Source: an uncultured Solirubrobacterales bacterium
Lineage (GTDB): Bacteria; Actinomycetota; Thermoleophilia; Solirubrobacterales; 70-9
DNA: 64,000 nucleotides
Reading direction: 5' to 3'
Assembly (NCBI GenBank): GCA_903939845.1
Contig: CAJAIJ010000053.1
Span: 1 to 64,000 of the forward strand
The position numbers and the translations under genes were made by a program. Below, piece by piece: positions 36,379 to 49,075 of this stretch. The stretch's first letter is position 1. Each line of letters opens with the position of its first letter. The notes under the pieces were generated by a model. It searched no databases, was not told where the DNA came from, and was given only the letters and a program-made list of their open reading frames with translations.

Positions 36379-37631
36379 TACCTGTTGTCATCGCCGGTCC
36401 AACCGGCGAGCCTCACCGCTTGGTCGAGGATCCCCTCAGCTATTTCCCGCTTGGTGGCGGTTTCGAGTTCGACCTCGCCATCGCGTCCGACGATGCACAC
36501 TCGATTCATGGGTGAATCGAAGCCGATGGCGGGATCTGAAACATCATTGAGTACGACCAGGTCGACCCCCTTTCGGTCCAGCTTCTTTCTTGCCCGGCTC
36601 AGGCCGTCCGGGCCCCATTCAGCCGCGAAGGCCACGATCAGCTGGTCGTCGCGACTGCCTTGCGAGAGGCCGGCCACGATGTCCTCGGTCGGCACGAGCT
36701 CGAGCACGAGGCCCGACCCGTCCCGGTGAAGCTTGCCCTCGGGCAGTTCGGCAGGACGAAAGTCTGCCGGGGCGGCTGCCATCAGAAGCAGGTCGGCCTT
36801 CTGAAAACGCTCGGCGAGAGCCACCTGCATCTCGGCCGTGGTTTCCACCGCGACCCTCTCGATGCCTGCCGCGACCGGACCCGTCGGGTTGGCCTCGACG
36901 AGAACGACATCCGCCCCCAGGCGAACGGCAGCCGAGGCCAGCTCCCTTCCCATTCGACCGCTGGAGCGGTTGCCGATGAATCTCACTCCGTCGACCGGCT
37001 CCCGCGTCCCGCCCGCTGAAACGAGGACTCGCCGTCCGTCGAGAGGCAATGTGACGGACTCGCGCAGAAGGGATTCCGAGGCAGAGAGGATCTCCGCCGG
37101 CTCGGGCAACCTCCCCTTTCCGGCCTCCCCTCGCGAGGCGAGCGATCCCGCGTCGGGATCCATCACGTGGACCCCCATCTGTCTCAGGGTTTCGACGTTT
37201 CGAGACGTCGAAGGTGCGTGCCACATCTTCTCGTTCATCGCCGGGGCGAGCAGCACCGGACAGCCGACAGCGAGGAAAGAGGTCGTCAGCATCGAGTCGG
37301 CTATTCCGGAGGCCAGCTTGGCGATCGTGTTCGCCGAGGCCGGCGCGATCACCATGAGATCGGCGTTCGCAGCGATTTCGAGATGCCCGATCGGATCGTG
37401 GGACGGTTCGGGGTCGCCCGGAAAGGCTCCTCTCATCGGGTCCTCCTCGAACTCCGAGGTGAGGACGGGAGCGCCCGTGATGCCTTCGAATGTGGCGGCA
37501 CCGATGAAGCGCCGCGAGGAGGGGGTCATCACGACCCGAACCGAATGGCCCGCGGCCATGGCCAGGCGGGTCAGCTCTACCGCCTTGTAGGCGGCGATCC
37601 CACCGCTTACGCCGAGCAGGATCCTTGCCAA
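36378..37631 (-). CDS. coaBC: Bifunctional phosphopantothenoylcysteine decarboxylase/phosphopantothenate-cysteine ligase
   Basis: About 417 residues from a TTG at 37631 (LARILLGVSGGIAAYKA). No ATG or GTG fits, and the longer frame enters rpoZ. The flavin-binding CoaC domain has GVSGGIAAYK, APAMNEKMW and the GCPVLLAPAMN region. The CoaB domain has SAGGTREPVDGVRFIGNRSSGRMG, and its catalytic lysine is probably in RKKLDRKGVDLVVLNDV. The enzyme makes 4'-phosphopantetheine for coenzyme A. Confidence 0.93.
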   Translation of the reverse strand: MARILLGVSGGIAAYKAVELTRLAMAAGHSVRVVMTPSSRRFIGAATFEGITGAPVLTSEFEEDPMRGAFPGDPEPSHDPIGHLEIAANADLMVIAPASANTIAKLASGIADSMLTTSFLAVGCPVLLAPAMNEKMWHAPSTSRNVETLRQMGVHVMDPDAGSLASRGEAGKGRLPEPAEILSASESLLRESVTLPLDGRRVLVSAGGTREPVDGVRFIGNRSSGRMGRELASAAVRLGADVVLVEANPTGPVAAGIERVAVETTAEMQVALAERFQKADLLLMAAAPADFRPAELPEGKLHRDGSGLVLELVPTEDIVAGLSQGSRDDQLIVAFAAEWGPDGLSRARKKLDRKGVDLVVLNDVSDPAIGFDSPMNRVCIVGRDGEVELETATKREIAEGILDQAVRLAGWTGDDNR

Positions 37632-37644
37632 GGCAGGGCCTCGA

Positions 37645-37878
37645 TCAGTCGCGATACTCGTACTTGAGCTTGTCGTTGGCGAGCTCTTCGAGGGCGAGAG
37701 TGAGGGCACCCTTGCCGGGCTCGGCCGGAACCATCGGCGGCGGATACTCGCCGTAGCCACCTTCGCTGAGGCTGTTGTAATAGCTGGTTATCTGCCTGGC
37801 GCGCCTGGCAGCCACCACGACTACGGCGTACTGGGAATCGGCGTGCTCGAGAAGATGGTCGACTCTTGGCTTGATCAT
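37645..37878 (-). CDS. rpoZ: DNA-directed RNA polymerase omega subunit
   Basis: 77 residues, a typical small omega subunit. It contains YAVVVVAARRARQITSYYN and the C-terminal ALEELANDKLKYEY. It helps RNA polymerase assembly. It overlaps the gmk stop by one base, the standard actinobacterial gmk-rpoZ-coaBC order. Confidence 0.95.
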   Translation of the reverse strand: MIKPRVDHLLEHADSQYAVVVVAARRARQITSYYNSLSEGGYGEYPPPMVPAEPGKGALTLALEELANDKLKYEYRD

Positions 37879-38453
37879 TAGACCGATTGTGACAGCTCGG
37901 CTCGGATAATGGCCTCGAGGGCCTCGACCGCACCCTCGAAGTCACCGTTTACGACCTCGTGTTCGAACTCGGGACGAGCCCTGAGCTCGTCTACTGCAAC
38001 CTTCATTCGGGCATCGATCGCCTCGGGTCCGTCGGTTCCCCTGCCCTCGAGCCGCTCCCTCAGGACCTCGACCCTGGGTGGGGCGATGAAGATCTGGACG
38101 GCCTCTGGCATGGCCGTCCTTATCTGCCTAGCACCCTGCACCTCGATCTCCAGGATCACGGGAATGCCCCTGCCGGCCTTGGTCTCTATCTCGGACCTGA
38201 GAGTCCCGTAGCGGTTGCCGCTGTAATCGGCATGCTCGAGAAAGGCGTTGTCCTGAACGCTTCGCTCGAATTCTCCGGCGTCGAGAAAGTGGTAGTGGAC
38301 GCCGTCCATCTCCCCGGTCCTCGGCGCTCTGGTCGTGGCCGAAATCGAGACCTGAAGCTCAGGGATTCGCTCGCGAACGGCCGCGATCAGGGAACCCTTG
38401 CCGACCCCGGAGGGGCCGGTCACCACGAAAACCCTTCCCCAGGATCCGGGCAC
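37878..38453 (-). CDS. gmk: Guanylate kinase
   Basis: A 191-residue P-loop kinase. Motifs: VVTGPSGVGKGSL (Walker A), SISATTRAPRTGEMDGVHYHFL (GMP-binding), and ILEIEVQGARQIR. It phosphorylates GMP to GDP. It lies between the mIHF gene and rpoZ, as in most actinobacteria. Confidence 0.96.
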   Translation of the reverse strand: MPGSWGRVFVVTGPSGVGKGSLIAAVRERIPELQVSISATTRAPRTGEMDGVHYHFLDAGEFERSVQDNAFLEHADYSGNRYGTLRSEIETKAGRGIPVILEIEVQGARQIRTAMPEAVQIFIAPPRVEVLRERLEGRGTDGPEAIDARMKVAVDELRARPEFEHEVVNGDFEGAVEALEAIIRAELSQSV

Positions 38454-38479
38454 CCGTAGCGATCCCGCCAGTTACCCCG

Positions 38480-38824
38480 CTACCTGCGGAGCCTGGAGAC
38501 CAGCTCGGCCCTCTGCCTCTCGGAAAGGCCGCCGATCGTCTTTGCCGGAGAGATCCGGCACTGGTTCAGCACCCGGTTTGCCTTCACGCGACCGTACTTC
38601 GGCACGGCCAGGAGCATGTCGAACACCTTGGCCGTGAGGACGTACTCGGGGGGTGAGGAGAGAAGGTCGATGATGTTCTTCCGACCGGCCTTCAGATCGC
38701 GCTTGAGCTGGGCGCGGGCCGAACGGATTCCGTTCGCCCTCTCCAAGGCGGCCATTCTCTGGTCGAGGGACCTCTTCGGCGTCGAAGAGGTCGACTTGGT
38801 CGTCTTACTGGAGGAGGGTGCCAT
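38480..38824 (-). CDS. mihF: Integration host factor, actinobacterial type (mIHF)
   Basis: About 114 residues from the ATG at 38824. A flexible Ser/Thr/Lys N-terminus is followed by the mIHF core (AALERANGIRSARAQLKRDLKAG) and the helix-two-turn-helix region GRVKANRVLNQCRISPAKTIGGLSERQRAEL. This nucleoid protein is unrelated to E. coli IHF and is diagnostic of Actinomycetota. Its place before gmk is conserved in that phylum. Confidence 0.95.
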   Translation of the reverse strand: MAPSSSKTTKSTSSTPKRSLDQRMAALERANGIRSARAQLKRDLKAGRKNIIDLLSSPPEYVLTAKVFDMLLAVPKYGRVKANRVLNQCRISPAKTIGGLSERQRAELVSRLRR

Positions 38825-38901
38825 GGAAGGCGGCGAGTATAACCACGAACCGGCCGGCCGGGGCGCGAGGAAGGCCAACAATTTCGAAACTCACCTGAAC
38901 C

Positions 38902-39837
38902 TCAACTGGAGGGTCGGTCACAAAAGGCACCGATCGAGTCGAAGCCGCGGCGGGTCAGCTCGGCCCCGAGTTCCCTCTCGATACGCCGTCCGGCAACCGG
39001 GTCACGGAAGTTCTCGGTTCCCACCGCCACCAGAGAGGCGCCGGCCAGGAGGAACTCGAGCGCGCTCTCGCCATCGGTAACTCCTCCCATCCCGATGATG
39101 GGGATCGAGACCCTGGAGCGGATGGCCCGGACCTGCTGGAGAGCGACTGGCCTCACGGCGGGGCCGGAGAGTCCTCCGCTCCCGGCACCGATCGCAGGTG
39201 AACCCGAGACGGGGTCGATCGCCGTGGCCTTGATCGTGTTGATGAGGGAGACGGCATCGGCTCCTCCTGCCTCGGCGGCCACGGCCACCTCTTCCGGTGA
39301 AGCGACGTTGGGTGTCAACTTCACGATCAAGGGGAGTTCGGTCCGACCCTTCAGGTGCTTCATCAGCTGTTCCGTTTCGGTCGGCTGCTCGCCGACGATC
39401 AGGCCCGAGTGGACGTTCGGACAGGAGACGTTCAGCTCGAGAGCAGAGGCCCGGCCGGTCTCTTCGATCCTCTCGACGAGCCTGGTGAAACCCTCCGGGG
39501 TTTCGGCCATGACCGAAACGATCAGGGGCACGGGCAGCTCCGCGAGGATCGGGAGATGGTCCTCGACGAAACCATCGAGCCCGGGGTTCGGAAGCCCGAT
39601 CGAGTTGATCATGCCGGTCGGCGTCTCCCAGATCCGGTTCGGAGGGTTTCCGGCCCGTGGATTCTCGGTGATCGTCTTGGAGACGAAAGCGGCGAAGGGA
39701 AAGTTCTCCGACGCAAAGGCCTCGTCTCCGAAGATCCGGCGGGAAGCGATCGCGTCATAGGTTCCCGAACCATTGATGACCGGGCTGGAGAGCTCGATTC
39801 CACAGAACTCGATCGGAAGCGATGCCGTTGTCTTCAT
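38902..39837 (-). CDS. pyrD: Dihydroorotate dehydrogenase, class 1B catalytic subunit
   Basis: A 311-residue FMN enzyme. The catalytic cysteine is in ALELNVSCPNVHSG. Other motifs are VINGSGTYD, PLIVKLTPNV, and GMGGVTDGESALEFLLAGA. The adjacent PyrK subunit with an iron-sulfur cluster marks it as class 1B, which uses NAD+. It oxidises dihydroorotate to orotate. It is the last gene of the pyr operon and overlaps pyrK by four bases. Confidence 0.95.
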   Translation of the reverse strand: MKTTASLPIEFCGIELSSPVINGSGTYDAIASRRIFGDEAFASENFPFAAFVSKTITENPRAGNPPNRIWETPTGMINSIGLPNPGLDGFVEDHLPILAELPVPLIVSVMAETPEGFTRLVERIEETGRASALELNVSCPNVHSGLIVGEQPTETEQLMKHLKGRTELPLIVKLTPNVASPEEVAVAAEAGGADAVSLINTIKATAIDPVSGSPAIGAGSGGLSGPAVRPVALQQVRAIRSRVSIPIIGMGGVTDGESALEFLLAGASLVAVGTENFRDPVAGRRIERELGAELTRRGFDSIGAFCDRPSS

Positions 39838-40677
39838 CCCGACTCACCGACCAGAGCGGTTGCGATCTCCTCGGACCTAACTACCGGACCGTCGATACAG
39901 AGCCGGAGATATCCATTCCCGTCAGCCCGCGGCACGGCACAGCCGAAGCAGGCCCCGAATCCGCAAGCCATCGGGGACTCCAATGCAAGCTCGGCCGGGA
40001 CTCCGGCCGATGCGCAGATCTTCTTCACTGCCTCGAGCATGGCCGGTGGCCCACAGGAGTAGACAATCGCGCCGCCCGGATCATCTCTCTCGAGCAGCAG
40101 TTCGAGCAGGTCGGTCACATAGCCGTGGTGTCCGGAGCTTCCGTCTTCGAAGGCGAGCCGAACCTCCTCGCACCCGAAGAGGGACTCGACGGCTCCCGAG
40201 TGTTCGAGATCCCTGAAGCCCAGAAGTGTCCGGGTCGGAAACCCCTTCGAGATCAGGGAGCGGCGAAATGCGGCAAGCGGAGCGATCCCGATGCCACCGC
40301 CGACGAGAATGGCGCCGGCAGGCGACTCCGCGATCTCCCGCGGTGCCGAAAAGGGGTTGCCGAATGGTCCCGTGATCCAGCAGCCATCACCCTTTTCGAG
40401 ACGACCAAGCCGCTTCGTCCCCGGACCGACATCGTCGATCAGGAATTCAAGCAGCAACTCCCCCTCTCGTCCGGTCGAACGGGCGTAGGAGATGGCCCTG
40501 GGCAGATAAGGGCGACCCTCGATCGATGACCATTCCGGAGCCTCGCACAACATGTAGAACTGCCCAGGGAGCGGCTCCGGCCCCTCCCGGTCCACCAGTG
40601 TGAAGATTCGATAGCCACCATCGGCCGCGGCCTCTCTTACCTCGACGGCTCTCCTTCCGAACGGCGGAGTCGGCCGG

Positions 40678-40688
<11 letters not shown>
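39834..40688 (-). CDS. pyrK: Dihydroorotate dehydrogenase electron transfer subunit
   Basis: About 284 residues from the ATG at 40688, which overlaps the carB stop. A ferredoxin reductase-like FAD domain ([11 protein letters not shown]) and an NAD-binding domain ([16 protein letters not shown]) are followed by a four-cysteine [2Fe-2S] motif near the C-terminus (CGFGACFGC ... LC). It carries electrons from PyrD to NAD+. Confidence 0.94.
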
Positions 40689-43754
<3,066 letters not shown>

Positions 43755-43755
<1 letters not shown>

Positions 43756-44882
43756 CAGGCGGCGAGCTCCAGAAACCTGTCGAAGAGGTGGCGGGAGTCA
43801 TGCGGTCCGGGGCCGGCCTCGGGGTGATGCTGAACGGTCATGGCACCTGCATCCGGGAGTCGGAGGCCCTCGACCGTGCGGTCGTAGAGATTGATGTGCG
43901 AGAGCACCGCCTCCCCGAAGTCCGTGTTCCACCTGACCGGCTCGTCGCTCTCGATGGTCCGATTCCCGTCAGGACCCAGTACGGCGAACCCATGGTTCTG
44001 GGACGTGATCTCGATCACTCCGGTCTCGAGATCCTTGACTGGATGGTTCGAACCCCGGTGGCCGAATGGGAGTTTGAAGGTCTCGAGACCGACGGCACGG
44101 CAGAGGAGCTGGTGTCCGAGACAGATGCCGACGATCGGCCGGGTGCCGATCAACGACCGGATCGTCTCGATCACTCCGCCCACTGCAGCCGGATCGCCAG
44201 GGCCATTGGCCAGAAAGATCAGGTCGGGGTTTCGGTCGAGCACCTCCTCGGCTCCGGAGCTACATGGCAGCAGGGTGACCCGACATCCCCGCTCCGTGAA
44301 CTGGGAGACGATGCTCGCCTTGATCCCGGTGTCGAGTGCGACTACGTGTGGTCCGTCGCCGGCGTGCTCGATCGGCTCATCGGGACTGACTGCGGATGCC
44401 AGGTCCTGTCCGGCCATCGGAGGGGATGCCTCGATCATCGCCAGAGCCTCTTCGACCGGGACCGACGCGGGGAAGATGCCGCCCCTCATCGCCCCGAGGT
44501 CCCTGATGTGACGGACCAGCGCACGCGTGTTGACTTCAGAGATCGCAACTACGCCCTGTTCTTCGAGCCAGTCGAGCCATCCCGCCTCGGCGGTCGCGGC
44601 GTCGGCCCGGTTGACTGCGTTTCTCATCACGACTCCGACCGCCTGGGCCCGGCCGGACTCCATGGCCGCCGAAGAGACACCGTAGTTGCCGACCATGGGG
44701 TAGGTAAACGTGATCACCTGACCTGCGTAGGAAGGGTCCGTTACGGCCTCCTGGTAGCCAGTCATTGCCGTGTTGAAGACCACCTCTCCCAACGTCTGGC
44801 CCGGGGTCGCTCCCGTCACGAGTCCATCGAAGCGGGCGCCATCCTCCAGGAGGACGAATCCGGTTTCCGATCTTTCCCTCAT
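43755..44882 (-). CDS. carA: Carbamoyl-phosphate synthase small subunit
   Basis: About 375 residues from the ATG at 44882, overlapping the pyrC stop (ATGA). The frame extends upstream to 44978 without family resemblance. The N-terminal CPSase small-chain domain ([31 protein letters not shown]) is followed by a class I glutamine amidotransferase with the catalytic cysteine in [10 protein letters not shown] and histidine in [11 protein letters not shown]. It supplies ammonia to CarB. Confidence 0.96.
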
Positions 44883-46255
44883 GCAACCCCCAGACTGAAG
44901 GACCGGAGACGCCATGCCACCTGCCCGTTTGCGACCGTCATCAACACCCTCCCCGTAAGCCTTTCCCCGGCGCACCACGAATTCTCCGACCTGCTCTCGT
45001 AGCCGTCCTCACCGACGACCCACTCCGCTTCGAGGTCGACGAGGGTGAAGTTGGCCGGAGATTCCTCGACCACCGCGAAGGGCTCGATGTCGAACGCCCT
45101 GCCCCCACAGCCGAGCTTCTCGATCACGGTCTCGAGAGGGACCGTGCCCGGCAGCACGAGGTGGGTGTAGAGGGAAGAGAAGGCGGTTTCGAGCCCGGTC
45201 ACGCCCATCGCGGCCGCCTCGAACGGGACCTCTTTCTCCTGCCGGGCGTGCGGAGCGTGATCGGTGGCGATGCAGTCGATCGTGCCGTCGAGAAGGGCCC
45301 CGATCAAAGCCTCCCTGTCGGCCGCGGTTCGAATCGGTGGGTTCATCTTGTGCCGCGAGGGGTCGAGATCCCTGACGCAGGACTCATCCAGACAGAGATG
45401 GTGTGGCGTGACCTCGGCGAAGATGTCCACCCCGGCAGCGCGAGCGGCCCTGACGGCCTCGACGGATTCGGCTGCAGAGAGGTGCTGGACCTGGATCCGC
45501 CCGTTTTCATAGCCGGCGATATCGGCATCGCGGGCGATCATCGTGGACTCCGAGATCGAGGGAATCCCACGAAGTCCGAGCACGGCCGAGACCTCTCCTT
45601 CGTGCATTACTCCACCGGCAGACAGCGACGGATCCTCTTCGTGAAGGGCGATGGTGCCCCCGCACATGCGCTGATAGCGAAGCGCCCTTCGGAGCAGCCC
45701 GGCGTCGGTGACCGGAAGGCCGTCATCGGTGAAGCCGACCGCACCGGCCTCTCTCAGCTCGGCCATGTCGACCAGGTCACGGCCCTCCATGTCGCGGGAG
45801 AGGGTTGCCAGGAAGCCGACGGGGATGACGGCATCGTTCGAGGCCCTGTGCCGGAGGGCCTCGATGTCCGCAGGGCTGGAGACCGGCGGGACCGTGTTCG
45901 CCATCGCGAGGATGCCGGCATACCCGCCCGCTGCGGCCGAACGGGAGCCAGTCTCGATGTCTTCCTTGTATTCCTGCCCCGGAGTCCTGAGGTGAACGTG
46001 GGGGTCGAAGAAGGCCGGGAACAGATGCTTTCCCGTCCCGTCGATCTCCTCGACTCCTTCCGGTGGAGCGATCGTGCCCGGGGCTGCAAGAGACGAAAGG
46101 ACACCGCCTTCGACGAGAACATCTCTCGCCTCGTCGATTCCGGAGCCGGGATCGAACACCTGGACGGACCTCACGAGGAGGTCGGCGGCAGGGCCGCCCC
46201 GCTGGACCAGAGGTTCGGGTCCACGCCCGACGACTTCTTCGGGAACCCTCATCAT
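44879..46255 (-). CDS. pyrC: Dihydroorotase
   Basis: A 458-residue amidohydrolase of the class I type found in pyr operons. The metal motif is FDPHVHLRTPGQEYKED, with later ligands in ALHEEDPSL, EVTPHHLCLDES and ATDHAPHA. It cyclises carbamoyl aspartate to dihydroorotate. Two successive ATG codons overlap the pyrB stop. The first about 25 residues precede the conserved core. Confidence 0.95.
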   Translation of the reverse strand: MMRVPEEVVGRGPEPLVQRGGPAADLLVRSVQVFDPGSGIDEARDVLVEGGVLSSLAAPGTIAPPEGVEEIDGTGKHLFPAFFDPHVHLRTPGQEYKEDIETGSRSAAAGGYAGILAMANTVPPVSSPADIEALRHRASNDAVIPVGFLATLSRDMEGRDLVDMAELREAGAVGFTDDGLPVTDAGLLRRALRYQRMCGGTIALHEEDPSLSAGGVMHEGEVSAVLGLRGIPSISESTMIARDADIAGYENGRIQVQHLSAAESVEAVRAARAAGVDIFAEVTPHHLCLDESCVRDLDPSRHKMNPPIRTAADREALIGALLDGTIDCIATDHAPHARQEKEVPFEAAAMGVTGLETAFSSLYTHLVLPGTVPLETVIEKLGCGGRAFDIEPFAVVEESPANFTLVDLEAEWVVGEDGYESRSENSWCAGERLTGRVLMTVANGQVAWRLRSFSLGVA

Positions 46256-47205
46256 GCCGGCGCTCCGATGGTCGGGAGCGGATCAGATGGTCCCTCTCCA
46301 CCCTCGACCGGTCGGCCGGCGAGGAGCTCGTAGAGGATGGCCATACGGACGGCCAGCCCTGATTCGACCTGATCGGAAATCAGTGAACGGTCGGAGTCGA
46401 CGATCTCACTCGCAATCTCGACCCCCCTGTTGACCGGTCCGGGATGCATGACCAGCTGCCTCGGCCCCAACCGCTGTTCGTTGATCTGGAAGAGACGCGC
46501 GTATTCCCTCACCGAAGGAATGAAGTTCCCCTCCATCCTCTCGCTCTGCATCCTGAGCAGGTAGACGACGTCGGCCTCTTCCATTCGCTCGAGCGAGAAC
46601 TCCACCTTGCACCCGAGCTTCTCGATTTCCCGAGGGATCAGGGTCGGGGGACCCGCGACCGTGACTTCAGCTCCCATCATCTGGAACGCCTCGATGTTCG
46701 AACGGGCGACTCGACTGTGAAGGACGTCGCCGACTATCCAGATCTTCAGACCATCGATGCTGCCGATTCGGGTCCTGAGGGTGAAGAGATCGAGCAGGGC
46801 CTGGCTCGGATGCTGGTGCATCCCGTCACCCGCGTTGACCACCGAGGCGTCGACCCACTGGGTCAGCATTCCGGCCGCTCCCGCGTTCGGATGTCGGATC
46901 ACGATGGCGGCCGGTCCGTAGGCCGACAGCGTTTCGACCGTATCGCGGAGCGACTCCCCCTTTTCGACCGAAGAGCCTCCCGCCTTGACGGACATGACAT
47001 CGGCGGAGAGTCGCTTCGCCGCCAGCTCGAACGAGGACGAGGTTCTGGTGCTCGACTCGTAGAAGAGGGTGACTACCGTTTTTCCCCTGAGCGTCGGAAC
47101 CTTCTTGATCTCGCGCCGGGATACCTCGGCGAAACTCTCTGCTCGATCGAGAATGGCGGTCAGGTCATCCAAAGTGAGGTCGGAGATGGAAAGCAGGTTC
47201 TTCAT
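46252..47205 (-). CDS. pyrB: Aspartate carbamoyltransferase catalytic subunit
   Basis: About 317 residues from the ATG at 47205 (MKNLLSISDL); the longer frame is a shadow of pyrR. The carbamoyl-phosphate motif YESSTRTSSSFELAAKRL and VKAGGSSVEKGESLRDT, HPSQALLDLFT and HPGPVNRGVEI are all conserved. No pyrI regulatory subunit is present. It overlaps the pyrR stop. Confidence 0.96.
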   Translation of the reverse strand: MKNLLSISDLTLDDLTAILDRAESFAEVSRREIKKVPTLRGKTVVTLFYESSTRTSSSFELAAKRLSADVMSVKAGGSSVEKGESLRDTVETLSAYGPAAIVIRHPNAGAAGMLTQWVDASVVNAGDGMHQHPSQALLDLFTLRTRIGSIDGLKIWIVGDVLHSRVARSNIEAFQMMGAEVTVAGPPTLIPREIEKLGCKVEFSLERMEEADVVYLLRMQSERMEGNFIPSVREYARLFQINEQRLGPRQLVMHPGPVNRGVEIASEIVDSDRSLISDQVESGLAVRMAILYELLAGRPVEGGEGPSDPLPTIGAPA

Positions 47206-47756
47206 TCCACGACCTCCACGGGGGAGACGAGGTTCACTCCGTCCCGACCATCGGTCTCCTCGAGCAGTACGGAGACCCTCTCGCCCGACGAAGTCGGGAG
47301 GTTCTTGCCGACGTAATCCGGTCGGATCGGAAGCTCCCGGTGGCCCCGATCGCACAGGACTGCGAGCTGAACTCGAGACGGCCGGCCGTAATCGAACATC
47401 GCATCGATCGCAGCCCTAACGGTTCGACCGGTGTAAAGGACGTCATCGACGAGGACGACCGTCTTGTCTTCGATCGGGAAGTCGAGCTTGGTCGCGTGTA
47501 CGACGGGCTGGGCATCCGGTGACCGAACCGAGAGGTCATCACGGTAGAAAGAGATGTCTACCTCTCCGAGGGAGACGGCTGTCCCTGAGAGTTCCTCGAG
47601 AACCGCGACCAAGCGACGGGCCAGGAAGGCTCCGCGGGTATGGATCCCGACCACGGCGATCTTCTCCGGGGAGGGATTTCCCTCGATGATCTCGTGGGCG
47701 ATCCTCGTCAGGGACCGCGCAAGATCGTCCGCGCTCAGAACCTCGGTTTCCTTCAC
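47202..47756 (-). CDS. pyrR: Bifunctional pyr operon regulator/uracil phosphoribosyltransferase
   Basis: A 184-residue protein starting at a GTG at 47756. The PRPP-binding motif is TVVLVDDVLYTGRTVRAA. PyrR binds a conserved RNA hairpin when UMP or UTP is plentiful and represses the pyr genes. A matching hairpin covers its own ribosome binding site just upstream. It is the first gene of pyrR-B-C-carA-carB-pyrK-pyrD. Confidence 0.96.
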   Translation of the reverse strand: MKETEVLSADDLARSLTRIAHEIIEGNPSPEKIAVVGIHTRGAFLARRLVAVLEELSGTAVSLGEVDISFYRDDLSVRSPDAQPVVHATKLDFPIEDKTVVLVDDVLYTGRTVRAAIDAMFDYGRPSRVQLAVLCDRGHRELPIRPDYVGKNLPTSSGERVSVLLEETDGRDGVNLVSPVEVVE

Positions 47757-47760
47757 TGCG

Positions 47761-47793
47761 TCCTTCCTGGCCTCTCTGGACCCGGTTAAAGAA
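47761..47793 (-). promoter_or_regulatory. PyrR-binding RNA hairpin sequestering the pyrR ribosome binding site
   Basis: The leader contains GGGTCCAGAGAGGCC (47783-47769), a close match to the PyrR recognition loop (ARUCCNGNGAGGYU). Just outside it TTCTTT (47793-47788) can pair with GAAGGA (47766-47761), which is the Shine-Dalgarno region of pyrR. No terminator follows, so repression is probably at translation, as proposed for mycobacteria. Confidence 0.8.
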
Positions 47794-47823
47794 CTTTCGA
47801 TCAGAGTAGCACCGGTTCAGGCG

Positions 47824-48789
47824 TCAGCTGCTGGCCTCCCCGGCCTGCGGAATCGCGCCCTCCCGGAGATGACTGGGCTCACCCTTCTCCTCGAAGGGGA
47901 TCTCGATCAGGTCGAAATCCCGCGGGGCACAGGTATTCGGGAAGACCTCTCTTGCTTCTTCCAGTGCAGCGCCAACGTGATAGCGAGCCGAGATATGCAC
48001 CAGAGCGAGCATCTTCACGTTCGCCTCGGCGGCCAGACCGGCTGCGCCGGAAGCGGTCGAATGACCGGTCTCGATCGCCCGTTCGAGATCTTCGGAGAGG
48101 AAGCTGGAGTCATGGACGAGGAGGTCGGCGTCGGCAGCAGCGGTCAGGGTCTGCCGGCAGGGAGACGTGTCGCCCGTAATCACCACCGCTCTCCCCGGTC
48201 TGTCTTCACCCATCACCTGTTCAGGCCGAACCTCTCCCGAGGCAACTGCGACGGTCTCGCCGCGCTGGAGGGCGCCGAGGTCCGGACCATCGGTGACTCC
48301 GAGCTCAGCTGCACGTTTCGGGTCCAGCTTGCCGGGCCGATCGTCTTCGAGCAGGGCATATCCGAGAGCCCGCGTCCTGTGCTCGGTCGCAAAGGCCTCG
48401 ACTTCGAAGTCGGGGTGCCCGACGACGTCGCCGCTGGCCAGCTCCTCGACCTCCACGTGGTAGCCGAGCCTCCCGATCAGAGGACCGAGGTCGTCCATGA
48501 ACCGGTGCATCCCTTCCGGGCCGAACAGCCTGAGCGGCTCGGATCGTTCGTTCAGGTCCCAGGTCTTCAGGAGTCCGGGGATTCCCAGGCAGTGATCCAG
48601 GTGAAAGTGGGTCAGGTAGATCTCGTCGATCTGGAGCAGGCCGGTGGACTTCCTCAACTGCCGCTGGGTCCCCTCGCCGCAATCGAACATCAGCCTCGTC
48701 CCCTCACGGGTGACGAGCACGCTTGGCATGCCGCGAAGCGCCGTCGGAACGGGGCCCCCGGTGCCGATGAATGCGACCGATAAATCCAC
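47824..48789 (-). CDS. rnz: Ribonuclease Z family metallo-beta-lactamase hydrolase
   Basis: A 321-residue protein starting at a GTG at 48789. The zinc motif THFHLDHCLGIPGLL, the N-terminal FIGTGGPVPTALRGMPSVLV, the C-terminal GDTSPCRQT and HISARYH are typical of the ElaC/RNase Z family. RNase Z cuts the 3' trailer of tRNA precursors. The nearby tRNA-Arg gene lacks an encoded CCA, so such processing is needed. Confidence 0.9.
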   Translation of the reverse strand: MDLSVAFIGTGGPVPTALRGMPSVLVTREGTRLMFDCGEGTQRQLRKSTGLLQIDEIYLTHFHLDHCLGIPGLLKTWDLNERSEPLRLFGPEGMHRFMDDLGPLIGRLGYHVEVEELASGDVVGHPDFEVEAFATEHRTRALGYALLEDDRPGKLDPKRAAELGVTDGPDLGALQRGETVAVASGEVRPEQVMGEDRPGRAVVITGDTSPCRQTLTAAADADLLVHDSSFLSEDLERAIETGHSTASGAAGLAAEANVKMLALVHISARYHVGAALEEAREVFPNTCAPRDFDLIEIPFEEKGEPSHLREGAIPQAGEASS

Positions 48790-48881
48790 AGGCCCTAGCG
48801 TAGATGCCCAGAGCGAGCCCCGTGCCGCCGGGTCGGACCGGGGATCGCCCGGCCAGTCCCGGCACTAGACTCCGCGATTCC

Positions 48882-48955
<74 letters not shown>

Positions 48956-49075
48956 TCGGTCCTGGGTCGAGTGCTCCTTCCTCCCCAACCCGGCCCGGTT
49001 CGAGGAGGACGGACCGGATTCCTGAATACGACCGCGCGCCGGATAGGGACCCGATCGAACGGCTATTTTTCGGCC

